Part shown: one piece after another, positions 26,786-35,055 of the stretch
Numbering within the stretch: position 1 is the stretch's first letter
How the letters are laid out: each line of letters begins with the position of its first letter
From: an uncultured Mailhella sp.
GTDB taxonomy: Bacteria; Desulfobacterota; Desulfovibrionia; Desulfovibrionales; Desulfovibrionaceae
Assembly: GCA_944324085.1 (NCBI GenBank)
Contig: CALUUX010000028.1
Span: 1 to 44,385, forward strand
Direction of reading: 5' to 3'
DNA: 44,385 nucleotides
Translations under genes and position numbers: made by a program
The notes under the pieces: generated by a model
What the model was told of the DNA's origin: nothing
Database searches by the model: none
The model's input: only the letters and a program-made list of their open reading frames with translations

Positions 26786-28807
26786 CTACAGGCTCAGCGC
26801 GGCGTCATAGCCGGAACGCGTGGCGGTGTTGATGTCGCCCACATGCCGGCAATCGCCCACGGCGCACACGTCGAAGGCCGCGTCGAGGAAGGCGTCGGCC
26901 TCTTCGCTCAGCGGCCGGAAGCCCGCCGCCACGACCACGGTGTCCGCTTCAAGGAAGGAAAGCGCGCCCGACGCGTCGCGCGCGGTCACGCCGCGGGGGG
27001 TAATTTCCACGCAGGCGGTTTCGGTGAGGGCGGTCACGTTTTCCTCGATCTTTTCGATGAGCCCGACCCGGTGCGTGAAACCGGCGTCCGGCGCCAGCGT
27101 GCCGCGCATTTCCACCACGGTCACTTCCCGGCCCAGGCCGGCGAGGTACAGCGCGACCTCGCATCCCACCTGACCGCCGCCCACCACCACGACGCGCCGG
27201 CCCACCTTTTCCGCGTTCAGGCAGGCGTCGATGGCCATGATCACGTTGTCGCCGTCAACGCCCGGCACGGGAGGCACGACGGGCTTCGCGCCGATGGCGA
27301 CGATCACCGCGTCGGGGGACTGCGCCTCCACGAGCTCGGGCGTGGCCTCCACGCCGAGGCGGACGTCCACGGAACTCTTGCCCACCTGGCGTATCAGATA
27401 ATCCACATAGTCCTTGACCACCTTCTTGAACGGCACCTTGTCCGCAAAGCAGAGCGCGCCGCCAAGCGCGTTCTTCCGCTCCATCAGCGTAACCTTGTGT
27501 CCGCGCTCCGCGGCCGTGAGAGCCGCCTGCATGCCGGCGGGGCCGCCGCCCACAACCACCACGCGGCGCGATTCCCCGGAGGGCGGAAAATACATGTGCT
27601 GCTGGCCTATTTCCGGATTCACGGAGCACATGAAGCGATGGATGCACTTGGTGGAAAAACGCAGCACCTTGTCCGTGTTGTACCGGCCGGTGTTTCTGTC
27701 CAGGCAGTGATAGCAGCGCAGGCAGGGCCGCACGTCCTCTTCCCGATGGCGGCGTATCTTGTTGGGAAGCTCGGGGTCGGCGATGAGCGAACGGCCAAGG
27801 CCGATCATATCGAAGGAGCCCTCCGCGATGCCCTTTTCCGCCAGCGCGGGATCGTCCATGCTGCCCACGGCCATGACGGGAATCTTCACCCCCGCCGTCT
27901 TGAACGCCCGCGCCAGAGAACTGTAATACCCGTTGGGCTGGAAGCAGCTCGGCTTGTTGGCGTATCGCTGATGGATGTCGGCGCGGTTGCCCATGAAGGC
28001 TTCCACAAGGTCGATGTCGTCTTCCACCATCTTCACGGCCTTCACGGCGTCTTCGATGCAAATGGCGTTACGATAGTACGCCGCGTCCTTCCCGTAGTCG
28101 TGGAAGGGATCGAATTCCGACGCCGAAATGCGCATTTCCAGCAGCAGGCTGTCGCCCACGCGCTCGCGCACGGCGTCGATGACCATCCTGGGGAAACGCA
28201 TCCGGTTTTCCAGGCTTCCGCCGAACTCGTCCGTGCGCTTGTTGTAGAACGGCGAAATGAAACTGCCCAGCAGCCAGCCGTTGCCGCAGTAAATGACCGC
28301 CATGTCGAAGCCGCAACGCTGAAGAATTTCGCAGGCTTCGGCGTAGGCGCGTGCCACCATGCGCATCTGATCGAGGGTCATGGCGTCGGTGATCAGGCCG
28401 TCGGAAGGACGCTTGAACGGCGAAGGCCCGAACGGCTTTCTGCCCCCGAGAAAAGGAAGATCCGCGAACACGCCGCCGTGACAGAGTTCCAGCGAGGCCA
28501 GCGCGCCGTGCTGATGGATGGCGTCCACCACCTTGGCCAGCGCGTCTTCGGCGCGGGAGCCCCACAGGTTGATCTGATAATCGTGGCTGCGTCCGTATTC
28601 CCATTCCACAGCCGTCTCGCCGATGGTCACGATGCCCGCGCCGCCTCTGGCCTTGGCCCGGTAGTAGGCCGTGAAGCCCTCCGTGGGATAGCTTTCGGGG
28701 CTGAGCAGGGGAATCAGCGTGGGATCGGCTTCTATCCTGTTGCGGACTCTGACCTTTTTCTTGCCAAGATAGAGCGGGGAAAACAAATGCGGATACTTTC
28801 TTTCCAT
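26786..28807 (-). CDS. Enoate reductase/2,4-dienoyl-CoA reductase-like flavin and iron-sulfur oxidoreductase
   Basis: A 673-residue cytoplasmic NAD(P)H-dependent reductase of C=C bonds. Residues 1 to about 350 form an Old Yellow Enzyme FMN barrel (FSPLYLGKKKVRVRNRIE, GETAVE, FDMAVIYCGNGWLLGSFISPFYNKRTDEFGGS, FDMIGLGRSLIADPELPNK). A [4Fe-4S] region follows (CLRCYHCLDR ... CIHRFMCSVNPE). Residues about 400-673 carry FAD and NAD(P) Rossmann folds (VVVVGGGPAGMQAALTAAERGH, VVVVGGGQVGCEVALYLAGLG). The layout is that of 2-enoate reductase, FadH and BaiCD/BaiH. AAGGAG precedes the ATG. Grouped with a permease and divergent from a LysR regulator, it probably reduces an imported unsaturated acid; the substrate is unknown. 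Confidence 0.9.
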   Translation of the reverse strand: MERKYPHLFSPLYLGKKKVRVRNRIEADPTLIPLLSPESYPTEGFTAYYRAKARGGAGIVTIGETAVEWEYGRSHDYQINLWGSRAEDALAKVVDAIHQHGALASLELCHGGVFADLPFLGGRKPFGPSPFKRPSDGLITDAMTLDQMRMVARAYAEACEILQRCGFDMAVIYCGNGWLLGSFISPFYNKRTDEFGGSLENRMRFPRMVIDAVRERVGDSLLLEMRISASEFDPFHDYGKDAAYYRNAICIEDAVKAVKMVEDDIDLVEAFMGNRADIHQRYANKPSCFQPNGYYSSLARAFKTAGVKIPVMAVGSMDDPALAEKGIAEGSFDMIGLGRSLIADPELPNKIRRHREEDVRPCLRCYHCLDRNTGRYNTDKVLRFSTKCIHRFMCSVNPEIGQQHMYFPPSGESRRVVVVGGGPAGMQAALTAAERGHKVTLMERKNALGGALCFADKVPFKKVVKDYVDYLIRQVGKSSVDVRLGVEATPELVEAQSPDAVIVAIGAKPVVPPVPGVDGDNVIMAIDACLNAEKVGRRVVVVGGGQVGCEVALYLAGLGREVTVVEMRGTLAPDAGFTHRVGLIEKIEENVTALTETACVEITPRGVTARDASGALSFLEADTVVVAAGFRPLSEEADAFLDAAFDVCAVGDCRHVGDINTATRSGYDAALSL

Positions 28808-28979
28808 GGAAAACTCCTTTTGCTCTTGTCGGAGCAAGACGCTCATGCGACGCGCCGCCGTCGCGCGACGGTTTCACGGATCGGCGACGCTCTTGCCGCC
28901 TTAAAGCAGAGTCTACGGATCGGAAAAAAAATAGATAGAAAGATTTAACTCCGCAAAGATGCAGCCAACGCCTTGCAAT

Positions 28980-29032
28980 GCGTAAATAACGCTCTCTATT
29001 TATTGACATAAACGATCTTCCGATCGTACAAG
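28980..29032 (+). promoter_or_regulatory. Divergent control region with promoter and dyads
   Basis: In the gap between the divergent oxidoreductase and LysR genes, TTGACA at 29003-29008 with TACAAG at 29027-29032 (18-base spacing) is a plausible sigma-70 promoter for the regulator. A perfect 6-bp dyad, ACGATC-TTCC-GATCGT (29012-29027), sits in its spacer, and an imperfect dyad, GCGTAAATAACGC, lies at 28980-28992. Both could be LysR-type binding sites. Confidence 0.45.
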
Positions 29033-29097
29033 AAAACAACCGTTCTTCCCCCCGGGAAGGCCGGCCGAGCGAAAAAAAACGCCGCCCGGAGACGCCC

Positions 29098-30024
29098 ATG
29101 TCGTTGAAACAGTACGAATATTTTCTGAAGGCCGTGGAATGTTCTTCCATCAACAAGGCCGCCAATCAGCTCGGCATCACGCAGCAGGCGTTGCGCTCCT
29201 CGCTGAACGCGCTGGAAAAACAGCTGGGCTTTCTTCTGCTTCGCCGTTCCAAAAGCGGCGTTTCCCTCACGGGCAAGGGCGAGGCCGTGCTGGACGACAT
29301 ACAGCGGGTGGTGTCCATTCTGAACAAGATGAAGGAATTTTCGGAATGGAATCAGGCCACGCAGTGCACCATACGCATTTCCGCCACGGCCACGGCCATC
29401 AACACGGTGATGCTGCCGGTCGTCAGGGACTGCCGAAACCGATTTCCGCACCTGCGCCTGGAACTGCACGAGGTGAAAATCGGCGATTTCTTCCCCCGCC
29501 TTCAGGAGCGCATGCTGGGCGTCATCTGCGCCGTGCCCCACGGCAACCTGGAAGCCTACCGAACCATACTGCAAACCATCGGCGTGGAACTGGAAAGCGT
29601 GCGCGCCACGGAATTTCAGGTGGTCGTCAATCCCCGGCACAGGCTGGCCTCGGGCCGCGCCCTCACGCTCGCGCAGCTGAAACGCTTCACCATCGCCATG
29701 TACAACCGCGAACAGCAGACCTTCTATTACGGGGACATCCATAAATATTTCTCGTCCAACGCCCCCTATTGCCTGCCGCTTCAGGAAAGCATCTTCGCCC
29801 TGGTCGCGGGCGATCCCTCCACGGCGGCCATCTATCCGAGCCCGGCCTCGCGGCAGAACTCCTTCCGCTTCTACGGGCTCAAGGCCATGCCCGTTTCGGA
29901 CTACCCCATGCCCGCCGACATCTGCCTCGCGTATCCCAAGGAAACCTCCACCATGGAAAAAGCCGTGCTCGGCATCATCCGGGAACGTATCCTCGCCATG
30001 GCCGATCACGCCGAAAACCGCTGA
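29098..30024 (+). CDS. LysR-family transcriptional regulator
   Basis: A 308-residue DNA-binding regulator. The N-terminal winged helix-turn-helix is typical (SSINKAANQLGITQQALRSSLNALEKQLGFLLLRRSKSGVSLTGKGE, residues about 16-62), followed by a linker helix and a two-lobed effector domain. It is divergent from the oxidoreductase-permease pair with a 290-base gap, the usual LysR layout in which the regulator controls its neighbour in response to a pathway metabolite; that link is inference. The ATG at 29098 matches the family's N terminus; GGAGA lies upstream. Confidence 0.92.
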   Translation: MSLKQYEYFLKAVECSSINKAANQLGITQQALRSSLNALEKQLGFLLLRRSKSGVSLTGKGEAVLDDIQRVVSILNKMKEFSEWNQATQCTIRISATATAINTVMLPVVRDCRNRFPHLRLELHEVKIGDFFPRLQERMLGVICAVPHGNLEAYRTILQTIGVELESVRATEFQVVVNPRHRLASGRALTLAQLKRFTIAMYNREQQTFYYGDIHKYFSSNAPYCLPLQESIFALVAGDPSTAAIYPSPASRQNSFRFYGLKAMPVSDYPMPADICLAYPKETSTMEKAVLGIIRERILAMADHAENR

Positions 30025-30366
30025 CGTTCCCCCGCGGCCTCCGTCTTTCTCCCCGCGTCGACGGCCCGCCGGCCCCATCCGCGGGCGTCCGCATGTTCGG
30101 CTCAGACGCAATTGTTATATTTATCTCATGTCATCTCATGGATATTTTTCATTTAAGGCGACAGTGAGCAGACTTTTGTCTTTGATTATGTTTTTTTAGA
30201 CATAATGCATAAAAACGTCTTTTTGCATCGGTAAAAAAAAACATAATGAACAACTTGAAAAAACATATTGCGGAAATTTCCATTTCCTGTATTAAACAAT
30301 TAAATCTTTGTATACATAGTCACCCGTAATAACGCCACCTTACTAACAATATTATGAGGAGCCACT
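30025..30366. other. A/T-rich control region upstream of the AOR unit
   Basis: This 342-base gap has no gene. From about 30105 it is far more A/T-rich than its surroundings and dense in repeats: ATCTCATG twice at 30123 and 30133 (10 bases apart), ATTATGT/ACATAAT dyads, a TGCATAAAAA...TTTTTGCA hairpin at 30206-30228, and a third ACATAAT at 30241. A possible -35/-10 pair is TTGCGG (30268) with ATTAAA 17 bases on. Confidence 0.55.
30185..30247. promoter_or_regulatory. Operator-like inverted and direct repeats
   Basis: ATTATGT at 30185-30191 and ACATAAT at 30200-30206 form a perfect 7-bp dyad, and ACATAAT recurs at 30241-30247 behind an A-tract. Such clustered sites upstream of a regulated respiratory-type gene suggest binding of a dimeric regulator; the regulator is unknown. 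Confidence 0.45.
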
Positions 30367-31116
30367 ATGAACGCTGAACAAGAAAGCCGAAAGTCGGTGG
30401 TAGAAGACTCTCGCAAGTCTCACGGCGTGAATCGCCGCAACTTCCTGCGCGGTTCCATCGCCGCCGTGGCGGTCACCGTGCCCGCCATGGCGCTCAGCGA
30501 AGTCCAGAACGCCGCAGCCGCCCCCGCCGCTCCCCAGGCTCCCGCCGCTCCCGCAGCCCCCAAGGCTCCGCCGGCAAAATCCCTCCTCGTTCTGCGCAAG
30601 AACTGCACCGGCTGCAACAGCTGCGTGTACGCGTGCAGCCTTTTCCACGACGGTCACGTGCGTCCGGCCACGGCCCGCATCTACGTCCGCCGCGTGAAAG
30701 GCATCGTCGACGTGCCCAACATCTGCTGGCACTGCCTGGACGCCCCCTGCGTGGAAGCCTGCCCCGTCACCCCCCAGAAAGCCATCTACAAGGATAAGGA
30801 AAGCAACGTCATCAAATTCACCGATGAAAAGCTCTGCCTCGGCGCCAAGTGCAACAAGTGCGTCGACGCCTGCCCGCCGCAGTATCTGCGCGTCCACCCC
30901 GAAACGCTGCGTCCGCTCTTCTGCGACCTGTGCGGCGGCGATCCGCAGTGCGTGAAGGCTTGCGCCCGTCAGGCCAGAGAAACGGGCGAAGTGCTGCGTT
31001 CCGACCCCAGAGTGGGCGGCGTGCATCGCAGCTTCCGCGACGTAACCCCCGACGAAGCCGTCGAAGGTCTCATCAAGTCCCTGTACTATCCCAATGTCGA
31101 AGGCGAACGGAGGTAA
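30367..31116 (+). CDS. Tat-signal four-cluster ferredoxin, AOR partner (AorA/DmsB-like)
   Basis: An electron-transfer subunit of 249 residues. A Tat signal is present (NRRNFLRGS, residues about 22-30, then a hydrophobic stretch), followed by an Ala/Pro linker (residues 50-70). Four [4Fe-4S] sites follow in DmsB/HycB style: CTGCNSCVYAC, CWHCLDAPCVEACP, CLGAKCNKCVDACP and CDLCGGDPQCVKAC. It lies six bases before the AOR gene and must be its redox partner, as YdhY is for YdhV in E. coli. The AOR has no signal of its own, so either it is exported with this subunit or the signal acts as a membrane anchor. GAGGAG precedes the ATG. Confidence 0.9.
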   Translation: MNAEQESRKSVVEDSRKSHGVNRRNFLRGSIAAVAVTVPAMALSEVQNAAAAPAAPQAPAAPAAPKAPPAKSLLVLRKNCTGCNSCVYACSLFHDGHVRPATARIYVRRVKGIVDVPNICWHCLDAPCVEACPVTPQKAIYKDKESNVIKFTDEKLCLGAKCNKCVDACPPQYLRVHPETLRPLFCDLCGGDPQCVKACARQARETGEVLRSDPRVGGVHRSFRDVTPDEAVEGLIKSLYYPNVEGERR

Positions 31117-31122
31117 ATTCTC

Positions 31123-32925
31123 ATGGCAAATCATAAGGGCGGACATTTCGGCAAGATTCTCGACATCGATCTGACCAGCGGAAACATCAGCACCAAAGAA
31201 TACGACGAAGCCCTGGCCCGCAAGTTCCTGGGCGGCACCGGTCTCGCCACCTATTATCTGTACAAGGAAGTTCCCAAGGGGACGGATCCCATGTCTCCGG
31301 AGAACCTGCTCATTCTCTCCTCCGGCCCGCTGTGCGGCACGGAATGCCCCGGCGCGCGCCTGTCGGTGAACTTCAAGAGTCCCGTTTCCGGCGGCCTCGG
31401 CAACTCCTACGTGGGCGGCGGATTCACCTCCGACCTCAAGTGGGCCGGCTGGGACATGGTCATCCTGCGCGGCAAGGCTCCCAAGCTGAGCTACATCTAC
31501 ATCAAGGACGATCAGGTGGAAATCCTTGACGCCGCCGCCATGGCCGGCAAGGACACCTACGAAACCGAAGAGATGATCAAGGAAGAAATCGCCGATCCCG
31601 ACGCCAAGTGCCTCGTCATCGGCCCGGCCGGCGAAAATCTGGTTCCCGTGGCGGCCATCATGTCCGAACGCTTCAAGGCGGCGGCCCGTCTGGGCGGCGG
31701 CGCGGTCATGGGCAGCAAGAACGTCAAGGGCATCGCCGTGCACGGCACGGGCGCGGTGCCCATCGCCCAGCCCGAAGCCTTCCACAAGGCCGCCGAGCTG
31801 GCCATCAACATGAGCGCCAACATCGACCGCGCGCCCGGCTTCCGTCAGTTCGGCACCGCGCTCTCCCTGGATCAGAACGGCTGGTACGACACCCAGCTCG
31901 CCACCCGCAACTACCAGACCGCCTACTATCCCGACGTGGCCGGCCTGGGCGGCGAAGAAGCCACCCGCAACTTCTGGCAGAAGCACGCGGCCTGCCCCGG
32001 CTGCCAGATCCACTGCATGAAGTTCGGCGTGCTGCGCGGCACCGAAAATCATGACGGCCTCATCGCCGAAGGTCCCGAATACGAATCCGGCGTTATGGAA
32101 GGTTCCAACCTCGGCCTGGCCATGCTGGAAGAATCCATGCCGCTCATCGAACTGTGCGACGCCCTCGGTCTGGACAACATCGGCGCGGGCAACGCGGTAT
32201 CCTTCACCATGGAACTGGTGGAACGCGGCATTCTCAAGCCCGAAGACATCGACGGCATCGACGCGCGCTTCGGCAACGCCGAGGCGGCCCGTCAGCTGTT
32301 TGAAGCCATCGCCTACAAGAAGGGCAAGGCCGGCGCGCTGCTCGGTCAGGGCACCTACGCCATGGCCAAGCAGATCGGCGGCGACGCGCCCAAGTACGCC
32401 TGCGTGGCCCGCAAGCAGGGCATCGCGGCCTGGGATCCCCGTAGCGCCCGCGCCATGATGCCTACCTACGCCCTCGGCCCCCGCGGCGGCGTGCACACCG
32501 ACGACGGCAATCCCAAGGGCATAGCCGACCGCGTGGTGGGCAGTTCCTGCTGCCTGTGCTACTTCGTGCCCGGCACCTGGGCCAACCGCGCCAATTCCAA
32601 CATCATCGACATGCTCAACCCGCTCTGCGGCTGGACCATCGACGACGCGGAATTCGCCCTGATCGGCAAGCGCATCATCACCCTGCAGCGCGCCTACAGC
32701 CATCGCGAAGCCGGCGACAGCCGCGCCAGCGACACGGCCTTCGACCGTTCCTTCACGCCGCTTCCCGAAGGCCCCAAGGCCGGCGCCAAGTGGACGAAGG
32801 AAGAATTCAAGAAGCTCCAGGACGACTATTACGCCTACTTCGGCTGGGACGACAACGGCGTTCCCACCGAAAAGTGCCTGAAGGAGTACGGCCTCGACTT
32901 CTGCATGGACAGCCTCAAAGGATAG
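31123..32925 (+). CDS. Aldehyde:ferredoxin oxidoreductase-family tungstoenzyme
   Basis: A 600-residue member of the AOR family, which uses a tungsten bis-pyranopterin and one [4Fe-4S] cluster to interconvert carboxylic acids and aldehydes; some relatives (BamB) act on aromatic acyl-CoA. Family features are complete: N-terminal GKILDIDLTSGNI and FLGGTGLATYYLYKE, SGGLGNSYVGGGF, and cluster cysteines at 291, 294, 298 (CPGCQIHC) and 502 (NPLCGW), spaced as in the Pyrococcus enzyme (288, 291, 295, 494). Length is normal. It follows its Tat ferredoxin by six bases with a GGAGG site and ends at a strong terminator. The substrate is unknown; the downstream Hdr-like operon hints at thermodynamically demanding electron transfer. 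Confidence 0.93.
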   Translation: MANHKGGHFGKILDIDLTSGNISTKEYDEALARKFLGGTGLATYYLYKEVPKGTDPMSPENLLILSSGPLCGTECPGARLSVNFKSPVSGGLGNSYVGGGFTSDLKWAGWDMVILRGKAPKLSYIYIKDDQVEILDAAAMAGKDTYETEEMIKEEIADPDAKCLVIGPAGENLVPVAAIMSERFKAAARLGGGAVMGSKNVKGIAVHGTGAVPIAQPEAFHKAAELAINMSANIDRAPGFRQFGTALSLDQNGWYDTQLATRNYQTAYYPDVAGLGGEEATRNFWQKHAACPGCQIHCMKFGVLRGTENHDGLIAEGPEYESGVMEGSNLGLAMLEESMPLIELCDALGLDNIGAGNAVSFTMELVERGILKPEDIDGIDARFGNAEAARQLFEAIAYKKGKAGALLGQGTYAMAKQIGGDAPKYACVARKQGIAAWDPRSARAMMPTYALGPRGGVHTDDGNPKGIADRVVGSSCCLCYFVPGTWANRANSNIIDMLNPLCGWTIDDAEFALIGKRIITLQRAYSHREAGDSRASDTAFDRSFTPLPEGPKAGAKWTKEEFKKLQDDYYAYFGWDDNGVPTEKCLKEYGLDFCMDSLKG

Positions 32926-32966
32926 ACGCGGCCTTATGACGCTCTTCCGCCTCTCGTAAAAACGCC

Positions 32967-33005
32967 ATGTCCACTGCTCTCCGCCGGAGGGCGGTGGACA
33001 TTTTT
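32967..33005 (+). terminator. Intrinsic terminator of the ferredoxin-AOR unit
   Basis: A 16-bp stem (32967-32982 with 32986-33001, loop GCC, two G-T pairs) is followed by TTTT. It separates the AOR pair from the longer operon that starts at 33113. Confidence 0.92.
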
Positions 33006-33112
33006 ACCTTTCGACGCCGGAGCATTTGCGCAACCGGCGTCGCGTGCGGTCGGAAAGGGCGTCAAAACGCGTGAACGATTCTCATGACGTCTTCGATCTC
33101 TGGAGGTCAGGC

Positions 33113-33805
33113 ATGGACTGCAATCGCAGAAAATTCTTACAGGTCGTGGCGGGCGGCGTGGTGGTCGGCGGAGGACTCTCCTGCGTCGCCGGGCTGGCCT
33201 CGGGCAAAAACGATCTCTTGCGCCCCCCGGGGGCTCTTACGGAACCGGAATTTCTAGCGCGCTGTCAGCGTTGCCTGCGCTGCGTGGACGCCTGTCAGCC
33301 GGCGGCCCTCACGGCGGCGCATCTGGCCGACGGCCTGGGCAACGTGGGCACGCCCGTTCTTGACATAACCAAATGCATCCGCTGCATGGACTGCGTGCGC
33401 GCCTGCCCCAGCGGCGCGCTGAGCAAAGTTTCCGAAAACGATCTGCGCATGGGCGTGGTGGTCATCAACAAGGACGCCTGCCTCACCTATCTGAACAAAC
33501 GCCGCTGCAGAAACTGCGTGAACGCCTGCCGCAAGCTGAAGGCCATCACGCTGGAAAAACGCCGCTGGCCCGTGGTGAACGCCGAAAAGTGCAACGGCTG
33601 CGGCGACTGCCTGAAACGCTGTCCCGAATACGACAAGGGAGCCCTTTATCTGGATCTGACCCAGATAAAACGCTTCGATCCGCCGAAGGAACGCGTGATC
33701 AGCAAGCTGGCCAGCCGCACGGAAGAAATTCCGCAGCCCACGTTCCGCGAATGGTTCGGCAAGCGCGTGGAAACCCTCAGCCGCGTCTACGGCTTGAAAA
33801 AGTGA
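33113..33805 (+). CDS. NapG-like Tat-signal ferredoxin
   Basis: A 230-residue iron-sulfur protein that in the Nap system passes electrons from a quinol-oxidising NapH to periplasmic carriers. The N terminus (CNRRKFLQVVAGGVVVGGG) is a Tat signal. Four cluster motifs are seen: CQRCLRCVDACQ, CIRCMDCVRACP, a CRNCVNACR with an upstream Cys, and CNGCGDCLKRCP. GGAGG before the ATG at 33113 fixes the start; the longer frame to 33026 is rejected. It is the first gene of the operon after the terminator; a NapH-like membrane protein is encoded five genes later, so the two probably work together. Confidence 0.88.
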   Translation: MDCNRRKFLQVVAGGVVVGGGLSCVAGLASGKNDLLRPPGALTEPEFLARCQRCLRCVDACQPAALTAAHLADGLGNVGTPVLDITKCIRCMDCVRACPSGALSKVSENDLRMGVVVINKDACLTYLNKRRCRNCVNACRKLKAITLEKRRWPVVNAEKCNGCGDCLKRCPEYDKGALYLDLTQIKRFDPPKERVISKLASRTEEIPQPTFREWFGKRVETLSRVYGLKK

Positions 33806-33813
33806 GGCCCGCT

Positions 33814-35055
33814 ATGCTCAGTTCCCCCCATCTTTCTCCCGAACAGCTCAGCCCGCGCACGGTGCTCGTGGTGGGCGGCGGCGTGGCGGGCATGCAGGCG
33901 GCTCTCAGCCTGGCGGCCCTCGGCACGCCCGTGCTTCTGGCGGAACGCAACGCTCATCTCGGCGGCCAGGTCATGCGGCTGGACAAGGTGTATCCCACCG
34001 ATCACTGCGCCTTCTGCCCCACCTGGAGCATGGCGAAAGCCTGCTATGACGCCCCCAACGTGCGCGTGCTGCTCCACGCCGACGTCACCGGCCTTTCCAC
34101 CGACGGCGAACGCGCCTTCGCCGCCATCGAGGTCCGGCCTCCGGCTATCGATCCTTCCGCCTGCCTGTTCTGCGGCAAGTGCGAATCCGTCTGCGGCAAG
34201 AAGGCCCTGCTCCGGCGCGACCCGCGCATGACCTGGGATCCGGCCCTGCCCCCGTCCGTCCGCGTCGACGAAACGCGCTGCGACGGCTGCGGAGCCTGCG
34301 TCCGGGCCTGCCCTGCGCAGGCCATCGACCTTCGCCGCGAACCGATCAGCCTCACGCTTCCCGTGGCCGACGTCGTCTACGCCACCGGCTTTGAAGAACC
34401 CGCGCCCGGCGATCCCGGCTACGCGGAGGAATTCGGCGCCCACACCCATCCCGACGTCTTCACCGCCATGGAGTTCGAAGCCTGGCACGGCGAGAGCCGC
34501 GCGCAGGACGTTCTCAGAACCCGTTCCGACGGGCGTCCCGTGCGCCGCGTGGCCTTCGTGCAGTGCGCCGGCGCCAGAGACGCGCGCCACCTCTCCTACT
34601 GCGCCGCGGTGTGCTGCATGCACGCCATGAAGCAGGCCCGCTGGCTCAAACGCCGCCAGCCCGAACTGGAAGTCACGCTCTTCTACACCGACCTGCGCGC
34701 CCCCGGAGCCCAGCAGGAAACCTACATGCGCGCCGGTCAGCGCGAAGGCGTGCGCCTCGTGCGCTCCCGTCCCGGCCTCATCAAGGAGTCGCCGCTGGGC
34801 GGCGTGGGCGTGCGTTACGAAGATCCCGCCACGGGCAAGGGCGTGGGCGAACGCTTCGACGCGGTGGTGGTCAACGGCGGTCTGGCTCAGTGCCGTCTGC
34901 CCGGCGCGTCCGACGAGACGGGTTCCCCCCGTCCCTTCGCCCGCTGCGGCTTCTGCGACGAACCCGTGGACGTGGCCGGAGCCGCGATTCAGGGCGTCGC
35001 CGCGGCCGCGAAGCTGGCGTTGAAACATCATCGCCCCGAAGGAGGTGCGGCATGA
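33814..35055 (+). CDS. HdrA/QmoA-like iron-sulfur flavoprotein
   Basis: A 413-residue FAD and [4Fe-4S] protein of the heterodisulfide reductase A / QmoA type; QmoA of sulfate reducers is of this length. The FAD Rossmann motif VLVVGGGVAGMQAALSLAALG starts near residue 17, followed by the HdrA-type CAFCPTWSMAKACYDAPNVRVLL, two ferredoxin-like motifs CLFCGKCESVCGKK (from residue 117) and CDGCGACVRACP (from 156), and AFVQCAGARD near residue 248. It begins nine bases after the NapG-like gene, and its stop overlaps the next start (ATGA). In Qmo-like systems such proteins carry electrons between quinol and a soluble partner; here the partner may be the AOR, which is inference. Confidence 0.88.
   Translation: MLSSPHLSPEQLSPRTVLVVGGGVAGMQAALSLAALGTPVLLAERNAHLGGQVMRLDKVYPTDHCAFCPTWSMAKACYDAPNVRVLLHADVTGLSTDGERAFAAIEVRPPAIDPSACLFCGKCESVCGKKALLRRDPRMTWDPALPPSVRVDETRCDGCGACVRACPAQAIDLRREPISLTLPVADVVYATGFEEPAPGDPGYAEEFGAHTHPDVFTAMEFEAWHGESRAQDVLRTRSDGRPVRRVAFVQCAGARDARHLSYCAAVCCMHAMKQARWLKRRQPELEVTLFYTDLRAPGAQQETYMRAGQREGVRLVRSRPGLIKESPLGGVGVRYEDPATGKGVGERFDAVVVNGGLAQCRLPGASDETGSPRPFARCGFCDEPVDVAGAAIQGVAAAAKLALKHHRPEGGAA

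Noticed and set aside
30352..32703. 783-codon minus-strand frame across the ferredoxin and AOR genes
   Set aside because: Shadow of two genes with complete cysteine motifs; no start signal or homology.
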